DNA from: Tribonema minus | Taxonomy: Eukaryota > Sar > Xanthophyceae > Tribonematales > Tribonemataceae | DNA length: 64,000 nt | NCBI GenBank assembly: GCA_017506865.1 | Contig: JAFCMP010000510.1 | Coordinates: 124,001-188,000, forward strand | Reading direction: 5' to 3' | Shown: positions 29,510 to 41,899 of the stretch, piece by piece | Layout of the letters: the number at the start of each line of letters is the position of its first letter | Numbering within the stretch: the first letter of the stretch is position 1 | Program-made: the position numbers and the translations under genes | The notes under the pieces: generated by a model | Seen by the model: only the letters and a program-made list of their open reading frames with translations | What the model was told of the DNA's origin: nothing | Database searches by the model: none

Positions 29510-31620
29510 CTGCGACGCACAAAACCGCAGCACATGCCCCCCACGAGATAATGAACACCGCGAAACTCTAGGTTATGTAAACAGCGTTTTCGCCTGCGCC
29601 GCACAAAACCGCAGCAGAAGTCCCAGCGAATAGATTGAGCATTGTATGAGGATTAAATTGTGCACAGCACCGCAGCACGAGACCCAAATAGTGAGTTGGG
29701 AATAGCGTGCATTCTCGAACTTGTGCATCAGACCGCAGCACAAGACCCAATGAATGAATGGATTGGACATCGTCTGTAATCTCAGATTTTGCACACAGTG
29801 CACACTGTGTGATTGTCATTTTTGGTGCACAGTTTTTGTTTGTGCATGTTTGGTGGTCCAAAGGTTTCTTCAGTCAACATTTATTGCTGCCAGAAAGGCA
29901 GCAAAAGCGCTGATACAGGTGCAAAAGCGGCATGTGATTGCCAACACACTGAGTGCGTCAGACAATTGATAGCATGCACCATATTGAGTAATTGGAACCT
30001 CCATACATGATTTACGGTCAAATGTGAACCATGATGATGGATGTGCAATACGACTGCGGTCTGTGTTAGTTCGAAAAAAAGGTGTAGCCGCCTGTTGCTG
30101 ACACAGGCTTGCAGCTTTTACCTGCATCACTCATGCTTCCACATACTTGCAGCAAAGCACATAGTTCTTGGATGAGACAACAGCTTTGATGTCATCGCAG
30201 CAAAGTGCATCCGGAATCGCACTGAGGTAGCCGCGCGCGCCGTCAGAGGTCGCAGGTTCTTCTCGCACGTAACTCAGGATAAATCATTGGCAGTCCGCAA
30301 GATGTGGCATGCGGCTTGAGCAACGACAGCAACCGAATTGAAATCTCAATGCTGTACTGCACCATCGCGAGAAGGGTGCCGAGGCCATGCGGCATCCAGC
30401 GACGCGTCAGATGCAAAACCACGCGACGCACACACCTCACCAGGTGTATGCGAAGGGCCTGAACACAGCTATAGATCCGCGTAGCGACAGGCTGGCACAT
30501 CACTGCAGCACTTGCGAGGTCCTCATTGAAACCTGGACCATTGATCAACCACGGCATCTCCAACAATACACAAAACTTGCATCGCTCACCAATGCTGCTG
30601 CCGCTGCTGCACGTTTTCGCCGGCCTGTTTCTCGCAACAGTGCACTGCTCCCAGCTCTCAACATCACCGCTGCTGCTGCTTTCCAAGCCTTTCCCAATCA
30701 GATGTGAACTTCAAGAGGTGAACTTCGAACTTCCGGCCTGTTCCTGGAACGTGCTTGTGAGTTCGAGGTAAAACCTCCCTCTCAAAGCCTGCCCCAAATC
30801 AGTGGCCATCTGCAGACACCAACGAGCGCTGTTTTTCCCATTTGTGCCAGCACCTGCAGCAGCGGTCACCACATACCACCACTTTTGTCACCTTTTCAAA
30901 TATACGATCGCGTTCAGCAGGCGCGGGAAGGGCAGGCGTGTGCGTGCTGATGCTGCCTGGAGTAAGAAGACGGCACATGGACGCACCAGGCGCGAAGCAC
31001 CATCAGCAGAAACATGGAGGGCATGACGACAATGCTGCATTGCTGACGCCTGCTCAGGTCAGATTTTTTGCGATCCTTCAACTTGCGCGCCAAGCAAGAA
31101 GTGTGTGTGTGTGTGGCCTGATTGGCTAGTGTCCCTGTGATGGTCTGTCTCAGAACGCTTTCCACGGGTGTCGTTGAACGATGCGGCGCTGCACGAGATG
31201 CGATCGCAACCTTCGTTTCCAGATGTAACGGGAGGCGCCTTGGCCAAGCTGCTCTAGTGGGACTGAGCACCTTGACTCGCTTTTGTCGGCAACAAATCAC
31301 TGCTATATGCCCGTGCAAGATGCCGCGTTGGCGGCCCTCGTGCCCATCCAGCAGCCTGAGCAACTACATGAAGCAAAACGCTAACAACCTGAAACCATTC
31401 GTACCCCTGGTGTTCCCTACAGCTGCCACATCACGGGTGGCACACAGCCCATACTTCAAGTATTAAAGTTCAGCGTGCTCACGTGCAGCTCACAATCCGC
31501 CCTGCGCAGAAAGGATGGTACCCAACACACAGCTATCATTCATTCTAACATGAAACGTGCGAACAATATATAACATTTTTCTAGCACATTACTCACGGTC
31601 AGCTCATCCGCCCTGCGCAG
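29510..31620. other. Divergent region holding unresolved 5' exons of both neighbours
   Basis: Decayed acceptor-edge copies of exon 29379-29509 (GC(A/C)GCACAAAACCGCAGCA-type blocks) are seen near 29600-29625, 29665-29690 and 29728-29752. A 147-codon open frame on the minus strand (30243-30686) has mixed composition but no link I can prove. An acceptor-edge copy of exon 31621-31827 is at 31490-31515. The promoters of both genes should lie here. Confidence 0.5.
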
Positions 31621-34600
31621 AAAGAGCTCATACAGTTCAGCCTCGCGGTGGCGATACTCAGGGCCAACTGGTCAGCGCAGGCCGCCCCCGCCGCCGCACC
31701 AGCGGCTCCTGCTGAGCCACCGCGCAAAGATGATGTGGCAGCGCTCATTCGCAAGGCGCAGGCGGGGGTGCTGGAGGGGATGGCGCGGGGGGTGAAACGG
31801 CCACGAGGGGGGGCCGCGCCGCCGCAGGTGACGCTCCTCTCACTCTGGCTTCTGTTAAAGCTCACTGTCATGTAGTTTTGTTATCGACAGGGCACTGTTC
31901 GGTTCGGCACGATTCGACACGTGACGCATTCACAGATGTTCAGGCCTTCCGTTAGAAACGGCCGCAGGAGGGGGCCGCGCCGCCGCAGGTGACGCTCTTC
32001 TCACTCTGCTTTTGCTGAAGTTAAAACTTCAGCTTTCATGGAATCTCGTTTCCAACAGGGCACTGTTCGGTTCGGCACGATTCAACAAGTGATGCATGCA
32101 TTCACGAAAGATCAGGCCCTTGACCTTGTGAAACGGCCGCTGGAGGGGGCTGCGCCACCGCAGGCGACGCTCCTCTCACTCTGCTGTTGTTGAACTTATC
32201 ATGGTACCAGCAGGGCACTATTTGATTCGATGCTGATGCATTCGTTCAGATAGCTGTTTGCTGAAATTATCATGGAGTTTGAACAGGGCACTGTTCGGTT
32301 CGACAGGGTTCGACGTGTGATGCATCCGCAGATGTTCGGGCCTTATGTCATGCGTAACGGCCGCGGGAGGGGGCGGTGCCACTGCAGGTGACGATCCTCC
32401 ACCGAGTCTTCACGTAACATGAATATGTTCCATTACTCAGTTCAATTAATCAGATGGAGCCAGAATCAGGTAGAACTCCCTTTTGCGCTTGACTATGCGA
32501 CCGCGCACCCTCAAGCTCGCTCGCCTGCAGACCTGACACGAACAGAACGTATATGCAGCTACTGCGTCTGTTGCGTGCAAGACACTGCAGCAGCTGGGTC
32601 CTAGAGCCGTCGCACGTACTCACCAGTAGAGTCTGAGTACAGTCTGAGTGTCTGAGTAGACCACTTTTCACACACACGGTGCTGCAGCAGCGCTCATCAC
32701 AAGGGCTTACGCCGAGATGACACCGCAGCAACCCTGCTGCAGGCATCCCTGCAGCTGCCCTCACTTCAACTGCGGATGTGCACAGTCACGCCCCGACGTC
32801 CCGCCCCCGCATTCAACATCACCAACATTAAACTTCAACTTCAACCTCCTCAGGTCCGCGCGCTCCACGCGGCAGCGCTTGCCGGCCCGTCGTGTGCGGC
32901 GTTCCACGAGGCCCTGGCGGGCGTGGCAGTGGGAAGCGGGACCCCGGCCGGCAGTTTGGCGGTTGCAGATGCGGCAACTGGCGGCGACACGCCGTCGGCG
33001 GCTGCTGGAGAGGGGAATCTTGCGCACGTGCGGGGGCTGGCGGAGGAGCTGCTGACGCAGGCGCTGCTCGGAGACGGGCGGTGTGTCACACTTGAAGTGA
33101 AGGTTAAAGTTGATACTTAAAGTGTACTGCTCTGGGCGGAGGGGCTGCTGGCGCACACTCTGTTTGGAAATGGACAATGTGTCATTAATTGTAGTCGGAC
33201 TTGAAGTTTTGTGTCGTGAGGCTGGTGGAGAAGCTGATGACGCAGGCGCTGCTTGCAGACGGACGGAGCGTTTTCAAGTTTAGAGCAGTTCAAGTTGAGT
33301 TCATGTGTCGTGATGGAGAAGCTGCTCATTCAGTCTCTGCTTGGAGCTCGGTAGTGCATGTGTGCTGAAAGACATCACTTTGCAGTGCAAGTTGAAGGTG
33401 ACATGTTGTGTCCTGGGGGTAGAGGAGCTGCTGGCGCAGGCTCTGCTCAGTACGTGTGTGCTGAAGATTTGTAGTAGTTGGAGTTGCAGTGTTGTGCCCT
33501 GAAGCTGATGCAGGTGCTGTTCACGCTGGCGGTGTTTGGAGGGGTCGGTGCTTCTTGAGTTCATATACTTCGAAGTATTGAAGTTCAAGTTGAACCTGAT
33601 GGAGAAGCTAGTCGCATGGGCCCTGCTTGGAGATGGACGGTGCCTGCACTTTTGCTAGTTGTTGTGAGTTGAAGGTGTATAGCTTACCGCCGTGCCAGAG
33701 ATGGACAACCAAGTGACCCAAGCAGACACGAGACTAGCGGCTAGTACATGTTTTGCTGAAAGAAGTGATATAGAGAACCCGCAGGCAGACATGACAGTCG
33801 CGTTAGTGCCTGACAGGACCCAACCTCAACAAGCGCTGAGCTGTGCGCTGTCAAATTGAGCTGTGCGCTGTCATGTTGAGCTGTGCGCTGTCATATTGAA
33901 GCATTTGTTCAGTGGCTCATGGAGGAGCCACTACACGAATGCTGCTCAAAAATAGGTGGTGCATGAGGTGCATTGCTCAACATCACGGCAGTGGGAAACT
34001 AAGTTCTCTGTGTTGAGGCTGGCAGAGAGAGCTGCTGACAGGCGCTGTCCAAGTTGAAGTTAAAGGTCAGCATGCGAAGCGGCAGTGCTCCAGAACCGAG
34101 AGGAGCTGCGCCGAAGAATTTGCGAAGAGACCAATGACTTCTGCGTACCGCAAATAATGCCGGCACTTCCCCTCAGGCGCAACACATGTAGTCGAATCCA
34201 AAGCACGTATCTCCAGTATCTACCAGCGCATGCGGCTGCACCACAGACCAACAGCTCCGCCGCTCAAGCTCACTACCCACCTCTCTGCGATACGCCACCT
34301 CTCTGCTGAACTTCAAGTGTACGTGCAGCGAGCGCGCCACGACCGCATGGCTATGCCGCCGATGAACGCTGCAGGTGAAAAAATGATGTTTTCTGGCTGC
34401 GCTTTCGGCGCGCAAGGACGGCAGCACGCCGGACAAAGTTCTGCAGAACGTTCTTGGTGCGTTCTCGGCGCTCGCGGAGCGTCACCCGCAGTTCGTCCCG
34501 CCGCTCCTGGAGGGGCACCACGGAGCGCTGCTGCACAGGCCCCTTACCTACCTCTCTGCTTTATGCCAAACTTCAAGTGTGTCTGCTAAGCGCGCTACAA

Positions 34601-36543
34601 CCGCACGGCTATGCCGCCGTGATGACCGCTCCTTCATATCGAAGTTAACACACTGATGTTGTCGCCGTGCGTTCGGCGCGCAGTGACGGCAGCGCGCCGG
34701 AGAAGGTTCCGCAGAACATTCTTGGCGCGTTCTCGGCGCTCGCGGAGCGTCACCTGCAGTTCGTGCCGCCGCTGCTCGAGGGGTACCACGGAGCGCTGCT
34801 GCGACTAACCCTAACCCTAACCCTGAGTTGAAAATCATGATATTCCCGCCGTGCTTTCGGTGCGCAGGGACGGCAGCGCGTCGGAGAAGGTTTTGCAGAA
34901 CGTTCTTGGCGCGTTCTCGGCACTCGCGGAGCGTCACCCGCACTTCGTCCCGCCGCTCTTGGAGGGGTATCACGGAGCGCTGCTGCGACTGGCGGCGCGC
35001 GCCGCGGCGGAGGAGCTGAGCATCGCTGCGCAGGAGAGGGCGGCACCGTTTCTATTCGCCTACGAGCAGGTATTCTTTTGAGCAGAAACAAAGCGTATGG
35101 GACAGACTACAGTTAAGTATTTGAGCGGGAAAAAGGGAATGCAGCTCAGCATTCGTCTAGATCAGGCTGAATTGCGAAGGGTTAGGGTTATCCTGAGTTG
35201 ACATTGAGCGCGCACTCGCGGAGGAGCTGAGCATCGCTGCGCAGGAGGGGGCGGCGCCGTTCCTGTTTGCCTACGAGCAGGATGTATGCGCCGCACTCGT
35301 ATATACCTACCCACGCATGCTCGACGCGCGTGTGCCCCGAGGCAGACCACACAAGTAGCGTTAGGGCTGGCCCAACCCTCACCTGAGGCGGAACACTCAC
35401 GGCTGAAGTTAGCCCAACTAACTGAGCATCGCTGCGCAGGAGAGGGCGGCGCCGTTCCTGTTTGCCTATGAGCAGGTATTAGTGACAAACCGTATGGGAC
35501 AGACTATAGCAAGTATCTGAGCGGGGAAAAGGGGAATGCGGCACAGCACTCGCCTAGATCAGGCTGGATTGCAGAGGGCTACGGTCAGGATGAGGGTTAG
35601 GGTGAATCAAGCTGAAATTGAGCACGCACATGCGCAAGTATGAATTTCTTTCTCGCTCAAATTTAAGCACGCCGCCGCTGTGCTGAGCGCTGCTGCAGCT
35701 GCTCATTGATCCTTGATGGTTGCAAGCCGTCCGTCAGCGCCCGACCAAACTGTCACACAGATATGCCACCCGTGAGCACCCGAGTCGCGCTCAAACCTAA
35801 GCTTGTCACCGCTGTGATTACCCATGCAGTATGCCAGCAGTTTCAATCCTGATCATAAGCAGTTGAGTGAGCGCACAAGACCCTGTGCTGCCCGCTGAGG
35901 CAGCTGCCAATCTCAGCTTGTCACACCTGTAATCAGGCCGCAGTATCCCAGCAATGTCAACCCTGGTTACAAGTAAGCTCACTAGACCCTTTGTTGAGCA
36001 TGGCCACAGGTGCCAAATTCTAAGCTTGTCACCGCTGTGCTGAGCGCTGCTGCAGCTGCTGGCAGCGGGCCTCTCCGACGGCGCCGTCAGCGGCCGCATT
36101 CTGCAGCCGGTGCTGTTCTGAGCGCTGCTGCAGCTGCTCATTGATCTTCATGGTTGCAAGTTGACTGTCAGCGCCTGACCACGCCACCACACAGGTATGT
36201 GGCATATATGCCACTCGTGAGCACGCGCATTGCGCTCAAAAGTGATTGTTGATGTAGCCTGTCGCCGCTGTGCTGAGCGCTGCTGCAGCTGCTTGCGGCG
36301 GGCCTCTCCGACGGCGCCGTCAGTGGCCGCATCCTGCAGCCAGCACTGGAGGCAGCGGCCACGGCGCTCATCGGCCTGCGGCCCTTCCAGGTGGCGTACC
36401 TGTTCATGTTCCGCGTCGTGAAGCGGCTGGAGCAGCACTGCATCGGCGGCGGCGGCGGCGGCAGCGGCAGCAGCGGCAGCGGAGGCGGCAGCGGCGGCGG
36501 GGGCGGCGGCGGCGGCGGCGGCGATGAGCATTGTCACCCCTGA
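31621..36543 (+). CDS. Predicted alpha-helical repeat-like protein (HEAT/ARM-like in style), 5' exons not found
   Basis: Four exons interlock in phase: 31621-31827 (0/0), 32854-33080 (0/2), 34868-35069 (1/0) and 36289-36543 (0, TGA). The product is mostly amphipathic helix: KELIQFSLAVAILRANW, DDVAALIRKAQAGVLEGM, a variable Gly/Thr-rich linker, VRGLAEELLTQALLGDG, SEKVLQNVLGAFSALAERHP, FVPPLLEGYHGALLRLAARA, then ILQPALEAAATALIGLRPFQ and VAYLFMFRVVKRLEQHC. It ends in a poly-Gly/Ser tail and DEHCHP. Pairs of helices with an LxxLLxxHxxxL look suggest an alpha-solenoid scaffold, but I cannot name the family. The third exon has two upstream near-full-length copies (34412-34540, 34670-34809), which could serve as alternative exons. 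Confidence 0.65.
31955..32400 (+). repeat. Donor-edge copies of exon 31621-31827
   Basis: The block AAACGGCC(G/A)C..GAGGGGGCCGCGCCGCCGCAG|GTGACGCTC recurs near 31957-32000, 32130-32180 and 32355-32396. Each is linked to CAGGGCACT(G/A)TTCGGTTCG words and TGATGCAT. Copies 1 and 3 keep the donor GCAG|GTGACG. Confidence 0.9.
33081..34060 (+). repeat. Donor-edge copies of exon 32854-33080 (six or more, decayed)
   Basis: GAG(C/G)(A/T)GCTG(C/A)TG(G/A)CGCAGGC(G/T)CTGCT blocks occur near 33135-33180, 33218-33275, 33310-33350, 33420-33462, 33500-33540, 33597-33650 and 34018-34050. Each is trailed by TTGAAGTT-type words. Decay increases with distance from the exon. Confidence 0.82.
34395..34867 (+). 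repeat. Two long acceptor-side copies of exon 34868-35069, one ending in a telomeric run
   Basis: Copies at about 34405-34540 and 34662-34809 repeat 125-145 bp of the exon plus upstream intron. The second breaks off inside GCTGCGACT and continues as CCCTAACCCTAACCCTGAG (about 34806-34827), where the real exon reads on as GCTGCGACTGGCGG. This is a clean junction between an exon copy and telomere-type repeat. Confidence 0.92.
35200..36288 (+). repeat. Donor-edge copies of exon 34868-35069 and acceptor-edge copies of exon 36289-36543
   Basis: GAGCATCGCTGCGCAGGAG(A/G), GGGCGGCGCCGTTCCTGTTTGCCTA(C/T)GAGCAG occurs at 35224-35282 and 35425-35478. GCTGTGCTGAGCGCTGCTGCAGCTGCT occurs near 35680 and 36035, and as a shortened half at 36118, before the real acceptor at 36266-36295. 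The 36035 copy extends 60 bp into exon sequence. Confidence 0.88.
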
Positions 36544-37972
36544 CAGGTGCTGCTGCAGCAGCAACGGTAGCGGCGGCGGCGGCGGCGGCGGCGCGCGCTC
36601 TCGCGGCCGCCTTTGTCGCGGTCTGCGCGTGTTGCAGTCACGGACGCTGCGGCCAGCGCGTGTGCCGCCGGTAGCGGCGGTGGTGATGCCCGTCATAGTG
36701 GCTACTGCAGCAGCGCTGCGCGGCACTGCTGGCTGGGCCCGTGCCATATTCAGCGCTGTGCGCAGTATGCGCTGCTGCTAGTGCTAGTGACGCTTTGGTG
36801 GGAAACAATTCGTAGCTCTGCAGCTCTGAGCGCTGCTGCGATCGCACACAGCTGGGGAGCGCGGAGCGTTGCCACGAATTGCTGCAGCACAATTTGTGGC
36901 GATGCCCCGCAGCTGTGGCGCCTGACACTGCAGCAGCACGCGTGGCGCTCGAATCAGACGTGGTTTTGCGGTCATAGAGCACTGCGCTGCGTTCCATGAA
37001 GGCGCCAGTTACAAGGCGGCAGCGACTACATGTACTAGCGCTGGCCTGCTAGGGGCTTTGTGTGCAGCTCATGAGCGCACAGGCGTATCAGTGTTGCAGA
37101 AGCAGCATGACGCTGAGCACTGCCATGACGCAACGCTCAGCAAGCGTGGTGTCACAGGTCTGGCGTAAAAAAATAGTGTTTGTAGCGGCGGCTGCTTATG
37201 ACGCGCGGGCTTGCTCTCCATGGCAGCGGCAGCGCTACGGCTGGAGCTCGTGCTGACGTCACCAGCAGAGAAGTTCAGCTGGTGCCTGGGGGCACATGCT
37301 CTTGATGTTGGTACGATGTTTTGGTGGGGTGTTTATTGTGAAAGTGATTGCAGGTATGTTTCAGCATCGGTGATAGCGCGTGCAGCAGGTGTGACACTGA
37401 AGGTCTTGAGCCATCTGAAGCCAAACCCACCCTCATTTTGACTGCAGCGCATTGTGTGGCTTTGAAGGCGTGAAGCCATCGGAACGCTATACCTACGCTG
37501 CTTCCTGAATAGTACTCAGACCGTGCCTTCAGCAGTGCTTGTGCTCGAAGTGCATGTGCCATGTGCATGCAACAGATACGTCGGGGGTCCATTGTGACTG
37601 CCCGCTGCCTTCCTTCAAGTTGTGACACACGCTATGCAGTCTCACTGGTGCAGTACAGACCATGAAATGGCGACGAAACCTGCACAGGATGTGCCATCTT
37701 CAATGCAATGGTCTCTTCTGCCTTCTGCACACACTTTTTTTTCATTTGCCATGAGTGGTGTCTGAGGCCAGTGCCTGAGCTGCACGAAGAAGGACGATTT
37801 TGACGCTCTTCAGGCAAGATGGGTTGTGCAGACAGCACCGATTGCTTTGCCTTTTGAGGCTTGACTTGGTATGGTAAAATATTCAACCAGCTATGCTTGT
37901 GGCTACCTGCCAAGCCCCATGTGATAGAAACCATGGTGCAAACATGTTGCCCGCTTCTGTGATTGGTCTGCT
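36544..37972. other. Gene-poor stretch
   Basis: GCTGCT-rich sequence directly after the helical-repeat gene gives way to mixed sequence. Several short open frames exist, none with splice or homology support. Confidence 0.45.
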
Positions 37973-37980
37973 TGTGCCTG

Positions 37981-38719
37981 CAGGGTTGTTAATTACGGCA
38001 CATCGAGGTAGTTACTTACGCGTAATTACGTCCGTCACTCGGTAAGACTGACTTACGGCATTTACGGCTACAGCCAACTTCAACCGATTGTAGTTGAAGT
38101 TCAACTTCAACACCTTGTCAACATCAAGGGTTTGAAACTTCAATTTGTGTTTTTATTGTGTGTACCTACAGCGCGCCCTCGCTGCACTAGTGTGTCTGCC
38201 GATAGCAATAAAATCAGTATCTGGCATGCGTACACCGTGACTGTAGCTGCTGTTGGCGTGGAGAAGTGGTGGGGACGAAGTTCTGTGCAAGCACTCTCTC
38301 GCGAGGTGGGCTGTGCACCTCGCTGAGGTGGCCTGCAGATATGCTTCATATGTATTTGCAGCAAGCATTCAATATGCTTTTAAGATCTGCAACAATGATG
38401 CTCTTTCTACTGAGGTTGCACAGAGATCCTGCGTGACCAAGCGCGAACGCATCTGCTCGGCCATTGCACAGTTACTATGCACAATTACAGCAACTGCTAC
38501 GCACATTCAGTTGTATACAAAGGCATTGTGCATGCAGTTTCACTTTTCCTGCATCGTATAGTAATGCTTTCACCAGAGCATCGACACAATACGTGGGGTG
38601 TTAAGTACGAAGCTCAACTTGAAGTTTGCCGTCACTTGCCATACTTTATGAATTTGCAGTAACTTACTTACTTACTTACTCTGACGTAATTTGGCGTCAT
38701 TACGCCATTAACAACCCTG
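37981..38719 (+). mobile_element. Non-autonomous hAT-type DNA transposon (739 bp)
   Basis: The ends are perfect 13-bp terminal inverted repeats, CAGGGTTGTTAAT at 37981-37993 and ATTAACAACCCTG at 38707-38719. They extend imperfectly inward through TTACG/CGTAA-rich sequence. The element is flanked by a perfect 8-bp direct repeat TGTGCCTG (37973-37980 and 38720-38727). An 8-bp target duplication with CAGGG ends is the hAT superfamily signature. No transposase frame is present inside, so mobilisation would need an autonomous relative. Confidence 0.93.
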
Positions 38720-38989
38720 TGTGCCTGGGCACAACATGCCTACTTGAAAAACACATGTGCATGTATTCTTTTGCCTAAACTGTCGATGTCCAAGTTTATT
38801 CAGTTCTGCTTGATGGGCGCAAAGCCCTGCGTGATTCACGCACAGAATATAGAAGCTGCACCGAGAGTCTCTGGACCGGTCTCAGCACGTAGGGCATGGC
38901 AGTGTCAGTGCTAGGGTTAGATTGTGGGGTTGAAGTCAGGGTAGATCAGGGTTAGGCAGCTAAGCGCACTGCCACACTACCCCCTGTGA

Positions 38990-39710
38990 GCTTTATCCAT
39001 AAACCTCACCAGCTCAACTGTTGGAAGTATACAGACAGGCCGTCCCTCAAATTACTTTTCACAGCTGCTGACCCAAAATGGCGCCGGTACGTCGCTCGCC
39101 AGGTTTTCGAAAATGTGCATTTAATTCATTGAATCTTTTTAACTTTTTGAATCACTTGGTGAGAAGCTTGGGGTGACGGTTCAAGCTAATGGGGCCTAAA
39201 GTTACCTACATGCTGTCTCCATACACTGTAGTATATTTAGGTTTTCCAAGTTAGGACACTTGAATGAAGCTGTTTACCAGCATGGGTCACATGGTGCAGA
39301 TGGGTTCAAGCTTAGCCTGCATGTAGTCACATCCGTTGGAGCTTGTTGAAGTTTACTTGTTGAAGTTAGACAGACCAGGCCATCCTTCAAAATTACTTTT
39401 TACACAGCTGCTGAACCAAAATGGCGTCGGTACGACGCTCGCCAGGTTTTTGTAAATGTGCATTAAATTCATTGAATCTTTGTAGCTTTTAGAATCACTT
39501 GGTGAGAAGCTTGGGGTGACGGTTCAAGCTGATAGACCCCAAAGTTACCTACATGCTGTCTCACTACACTGTAGTATATTTGATTTTTTGAAGTCATTCA
39601 TACCTGAATGAGCTGTTTACCAGCATGGGTCACATGCTGACTATAGCTTCAGACGGGTTCAAGCTTAGCGTGCATGTAGTCACATCCATTGATGTGTTGT
39701 TGAAGTTCAA
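38990..39710. repeat. Tandem duplication of about 340 bp
   Basis: Units at about 39030-39365 and 39370-39700 share long near-identical stretches such as CACTTGGTGAGAAGCTTGGG, AAAGTTACCTACATGCTGTC and GAGCTGTTTACCAGCATGGG. I see no coding potential. Confidence 0.85.
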
Positions 39711-40965
39711 TAGTTAAAGTTAGACAGGCCATCGACAGACAGACTCTTCCGTCCCGTCGCGATGGCAGGGTAGTGTGCGTGGGGATACCACCAAAGTACA
39801 ACACAGGATATATATCAATGATGTTAGTCTCCAGTGGTCGACTGAAATCGCGTGATCCCAAACACCAGCTGTGGGGCTGCAGTTGCTTGTGCTGAAGGAT
39901 TGATCACTACTCCTTAGCATCAACTGCAGCGCCGCGTACAACACGCAGAGCGCTGCTGGTCAGTTCGTGCAAGGGGGAATTGTCATCCACGTGGGCCTTG
40001 TGTCTACAAGCAGCTCGCTCGTGTTGCCACAAGCGCTGCAGCAAAAGCTTTGTCACAGGTGCAAAACAGGTTGGCTTGTGCCCGTTTGAATGATGCCGCC
40101 CTGCAATAGTCTGCTGCTGCAAGGAACCCTGGCAGCCAGCCTTTGTGGCCTTGAGCACATGCGCAGCAACGACGTTGCTGCGCTGGACGTCGTTGCTGCG
40201 CTGGTGTAGCGTGGCTGCTGCTCTGCTGGCAGGTGTGTTTCGCCCCAGATCCAGAAGGTCGTTGAGCAGGCAGTTGAGCCTGCCATCACCCATAAATAAT
40301 CCGCAACCACTCCAGAGCTTGATGGCAGAGTCCACCAATGATCAAAGCGCAAACATATTGTGTGTGGTCTTGGAAGCTGTGGTTATTGGGGTGACGGACG
40401 TTTCTTTGCATGCAGTTCGGCCATCGCTCTCCGCAGGTTGTTCCTCTCCTGTGCCAAGTGCAGCATGCAACGAGACACATAAAGACGGGAGGCCATAGGT
40501 CATCATCATCGGTTTCCCAGACACATTCGTTCATCACTGTGCTTTGATGGCCGTCCCACAACTGAAAAGAAAGAGTAAATTGATTTCATGCGTACTAGCT
40601 AGAAGAATCTAGCCATCGGTTGCCGTAGACGGTGCATTGCTGCGGAAGAGCAGTACTTACACAGCATGAATAGCATGTCTCCTTCACGTGATTTGATGAC
40701 GTTCCAAATCGCAATAGGTCAAAGTATCTGGCCACTGGTGGCCAGATGTACACTGCACTCTTCTTACGCAAGTGTATGCAGCTTGCGCAAGGTATACGCA
40801 GCCTTAAGAGCATAAGAGTACGGAACAACGTGCAGGACTCAAACCCATGTTTACATGCGTCATGCTGCTCGACATAAGACAACTTTGAACTCATATTCTC
40901 GTATTACGAAGGGCCGCGAGGGAGGCCGGTTGCTTGTGTGGACAACATGCAAGATCCGTGTAATT
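39711..40965. other. Gene-poor stretch with short open frames
   Basis: Minus-strand frames at 39907-40338 (143 codons) and 40286-40561 have balanced composition. No splice partner or recognisable motif was found, so neither is called as a gene. Confidence 0.4.
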
Positions 40966-41244
40966 TTAGACAGAGCCGTGTCCGAGCGGCTGTGACACCG
41001 GGCGCGCTGCGCAGCCAAGCATCGTTGCACCGCGCACGTACGCGATGACGCGCTCTGCGAGCTCCTGCGCTAACGACAGGTTCAGCGCCGCCACTATCCG
41101 CTTCTTGTTGGCCGCAGCCCTGCGCTTCACTTGCGCCTCCCTACCCCTTGTGCACAGAGCTGAGTGCATCGCTAGGTCCTTTATGAACCGGCTCGCCTGA
41201 GCCCCCAACTTTGAACGCTGCATGCTCGAGGCAAGCTGGATCAC
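40966..41244 (-). CDS. Possible small gene or last exon, basic helical protein
   Basis: The minus-strand frame has coding-like composition: MIQLASSMQRSKLGAQASRF, a Lys/Arg-rich helix (REAQVKRRAAANKKRIVAAL) and LSLAQELAERVIAYVRGA. The ATG may be internal and the true exon may start upstream. It lies below a CAG (sense) tract and could be the 3' end of a larger minus-strand gene reaching into 41.8-42.8 kb. No family recognised. Confidence 0.35.
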   Translation of the reverse strand: MIQLASSMQRSKLGAQASRFIKDLAMHSALCTRGREAQVKRRAAANKKRIVAALNLSLAQELAERVIAYVRGATMLGCAARPVSQPLGHGSV

Positions 41245-41552
41245 CTTCTAACATTGGAGCTGGTGATGCGCATCAGGTCATGCGCATTGGGTCATGCGCA
41301 TCGTTCACATACGGTACGTGCATCTGAAGCAGCAATATTTGTCCGGCGATGGCACTGCACCTATGCAACATGGTGATGTGATGCTCAAGCATATGATCGG
41401 TAGCTGGGGGCGTAGTTGAGTGTACGAAAGGATTGATATGTGGCTGATACAGGGGCTCTCGCTAAGACAATTGGTGTTACACTGCTCATATGGTCGATCT
41501 TAAACCGCATTGCTGCGGCTCGCCGCTTCTGCTTCGAGTTCTAGCTGCGGCT

Positions 41553-41553
41553 A

Positions 41554-41612
<59 letters not shown>

Positions 41613-41616
41613 ATGC

Positions 41617-41676
<60 letters not shown>

Positions 41677-41742
41677 GAGAGCACTGCTGCTGCTGCTGAG
41701 CACTTGCTGCTGCTGCTGAGCACTGCTGCTGCTGTTGAGCAC

Positions 41743-41802
<60 letters not shown>

Positions 41803-41810
41803 AGTGCTAA
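41553..41810. repeat. Long interrupted CTG/CAG trinucleotide tract
   Basis: Nearly uninterrupted (CTG)n with rare TTG and ATG interruptions from about 41555 to 41673, then CTGAGCACTTGCTG-type units, and a further run of about 20 CTG from 41744 to 41801. Frames across it give only poly-Leu, poly-Ala, poly-Cys, poly-Ser or poly-Gln. GAGCACTTGCTG and GAGCACTGCTG units continue to about 41900. Confidence 0.95.
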
Positions 41811-41899
41811 GCACTTACTGCTCAGCTGAGCATTGCTGCTGAGCACTAGTGAGATTGTGCTGTACTGCTGCTGAGCACTGCTGCTGAGCACTGCTGCTG

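Noticed and set aside
30243..30686. 147-codon minus-strand frame as an upstream Hsp70-like exon
   Set aside because: No acceptor/donor pair gave a phase-consistent join to 29509, and no homology is recognisable.
39907..40561. Minus-strand frames as a gene
   Set aside because: Overlapping frames of similar length on both strands and no motif or splice evidence.
41490..41891. Poly-Leu, poly-Ala, poly-Ser and poly-Gln frames
   Set aside because: Composition artefact of the CTG/CAG tract; no flanking coding sequence with a matching phase.
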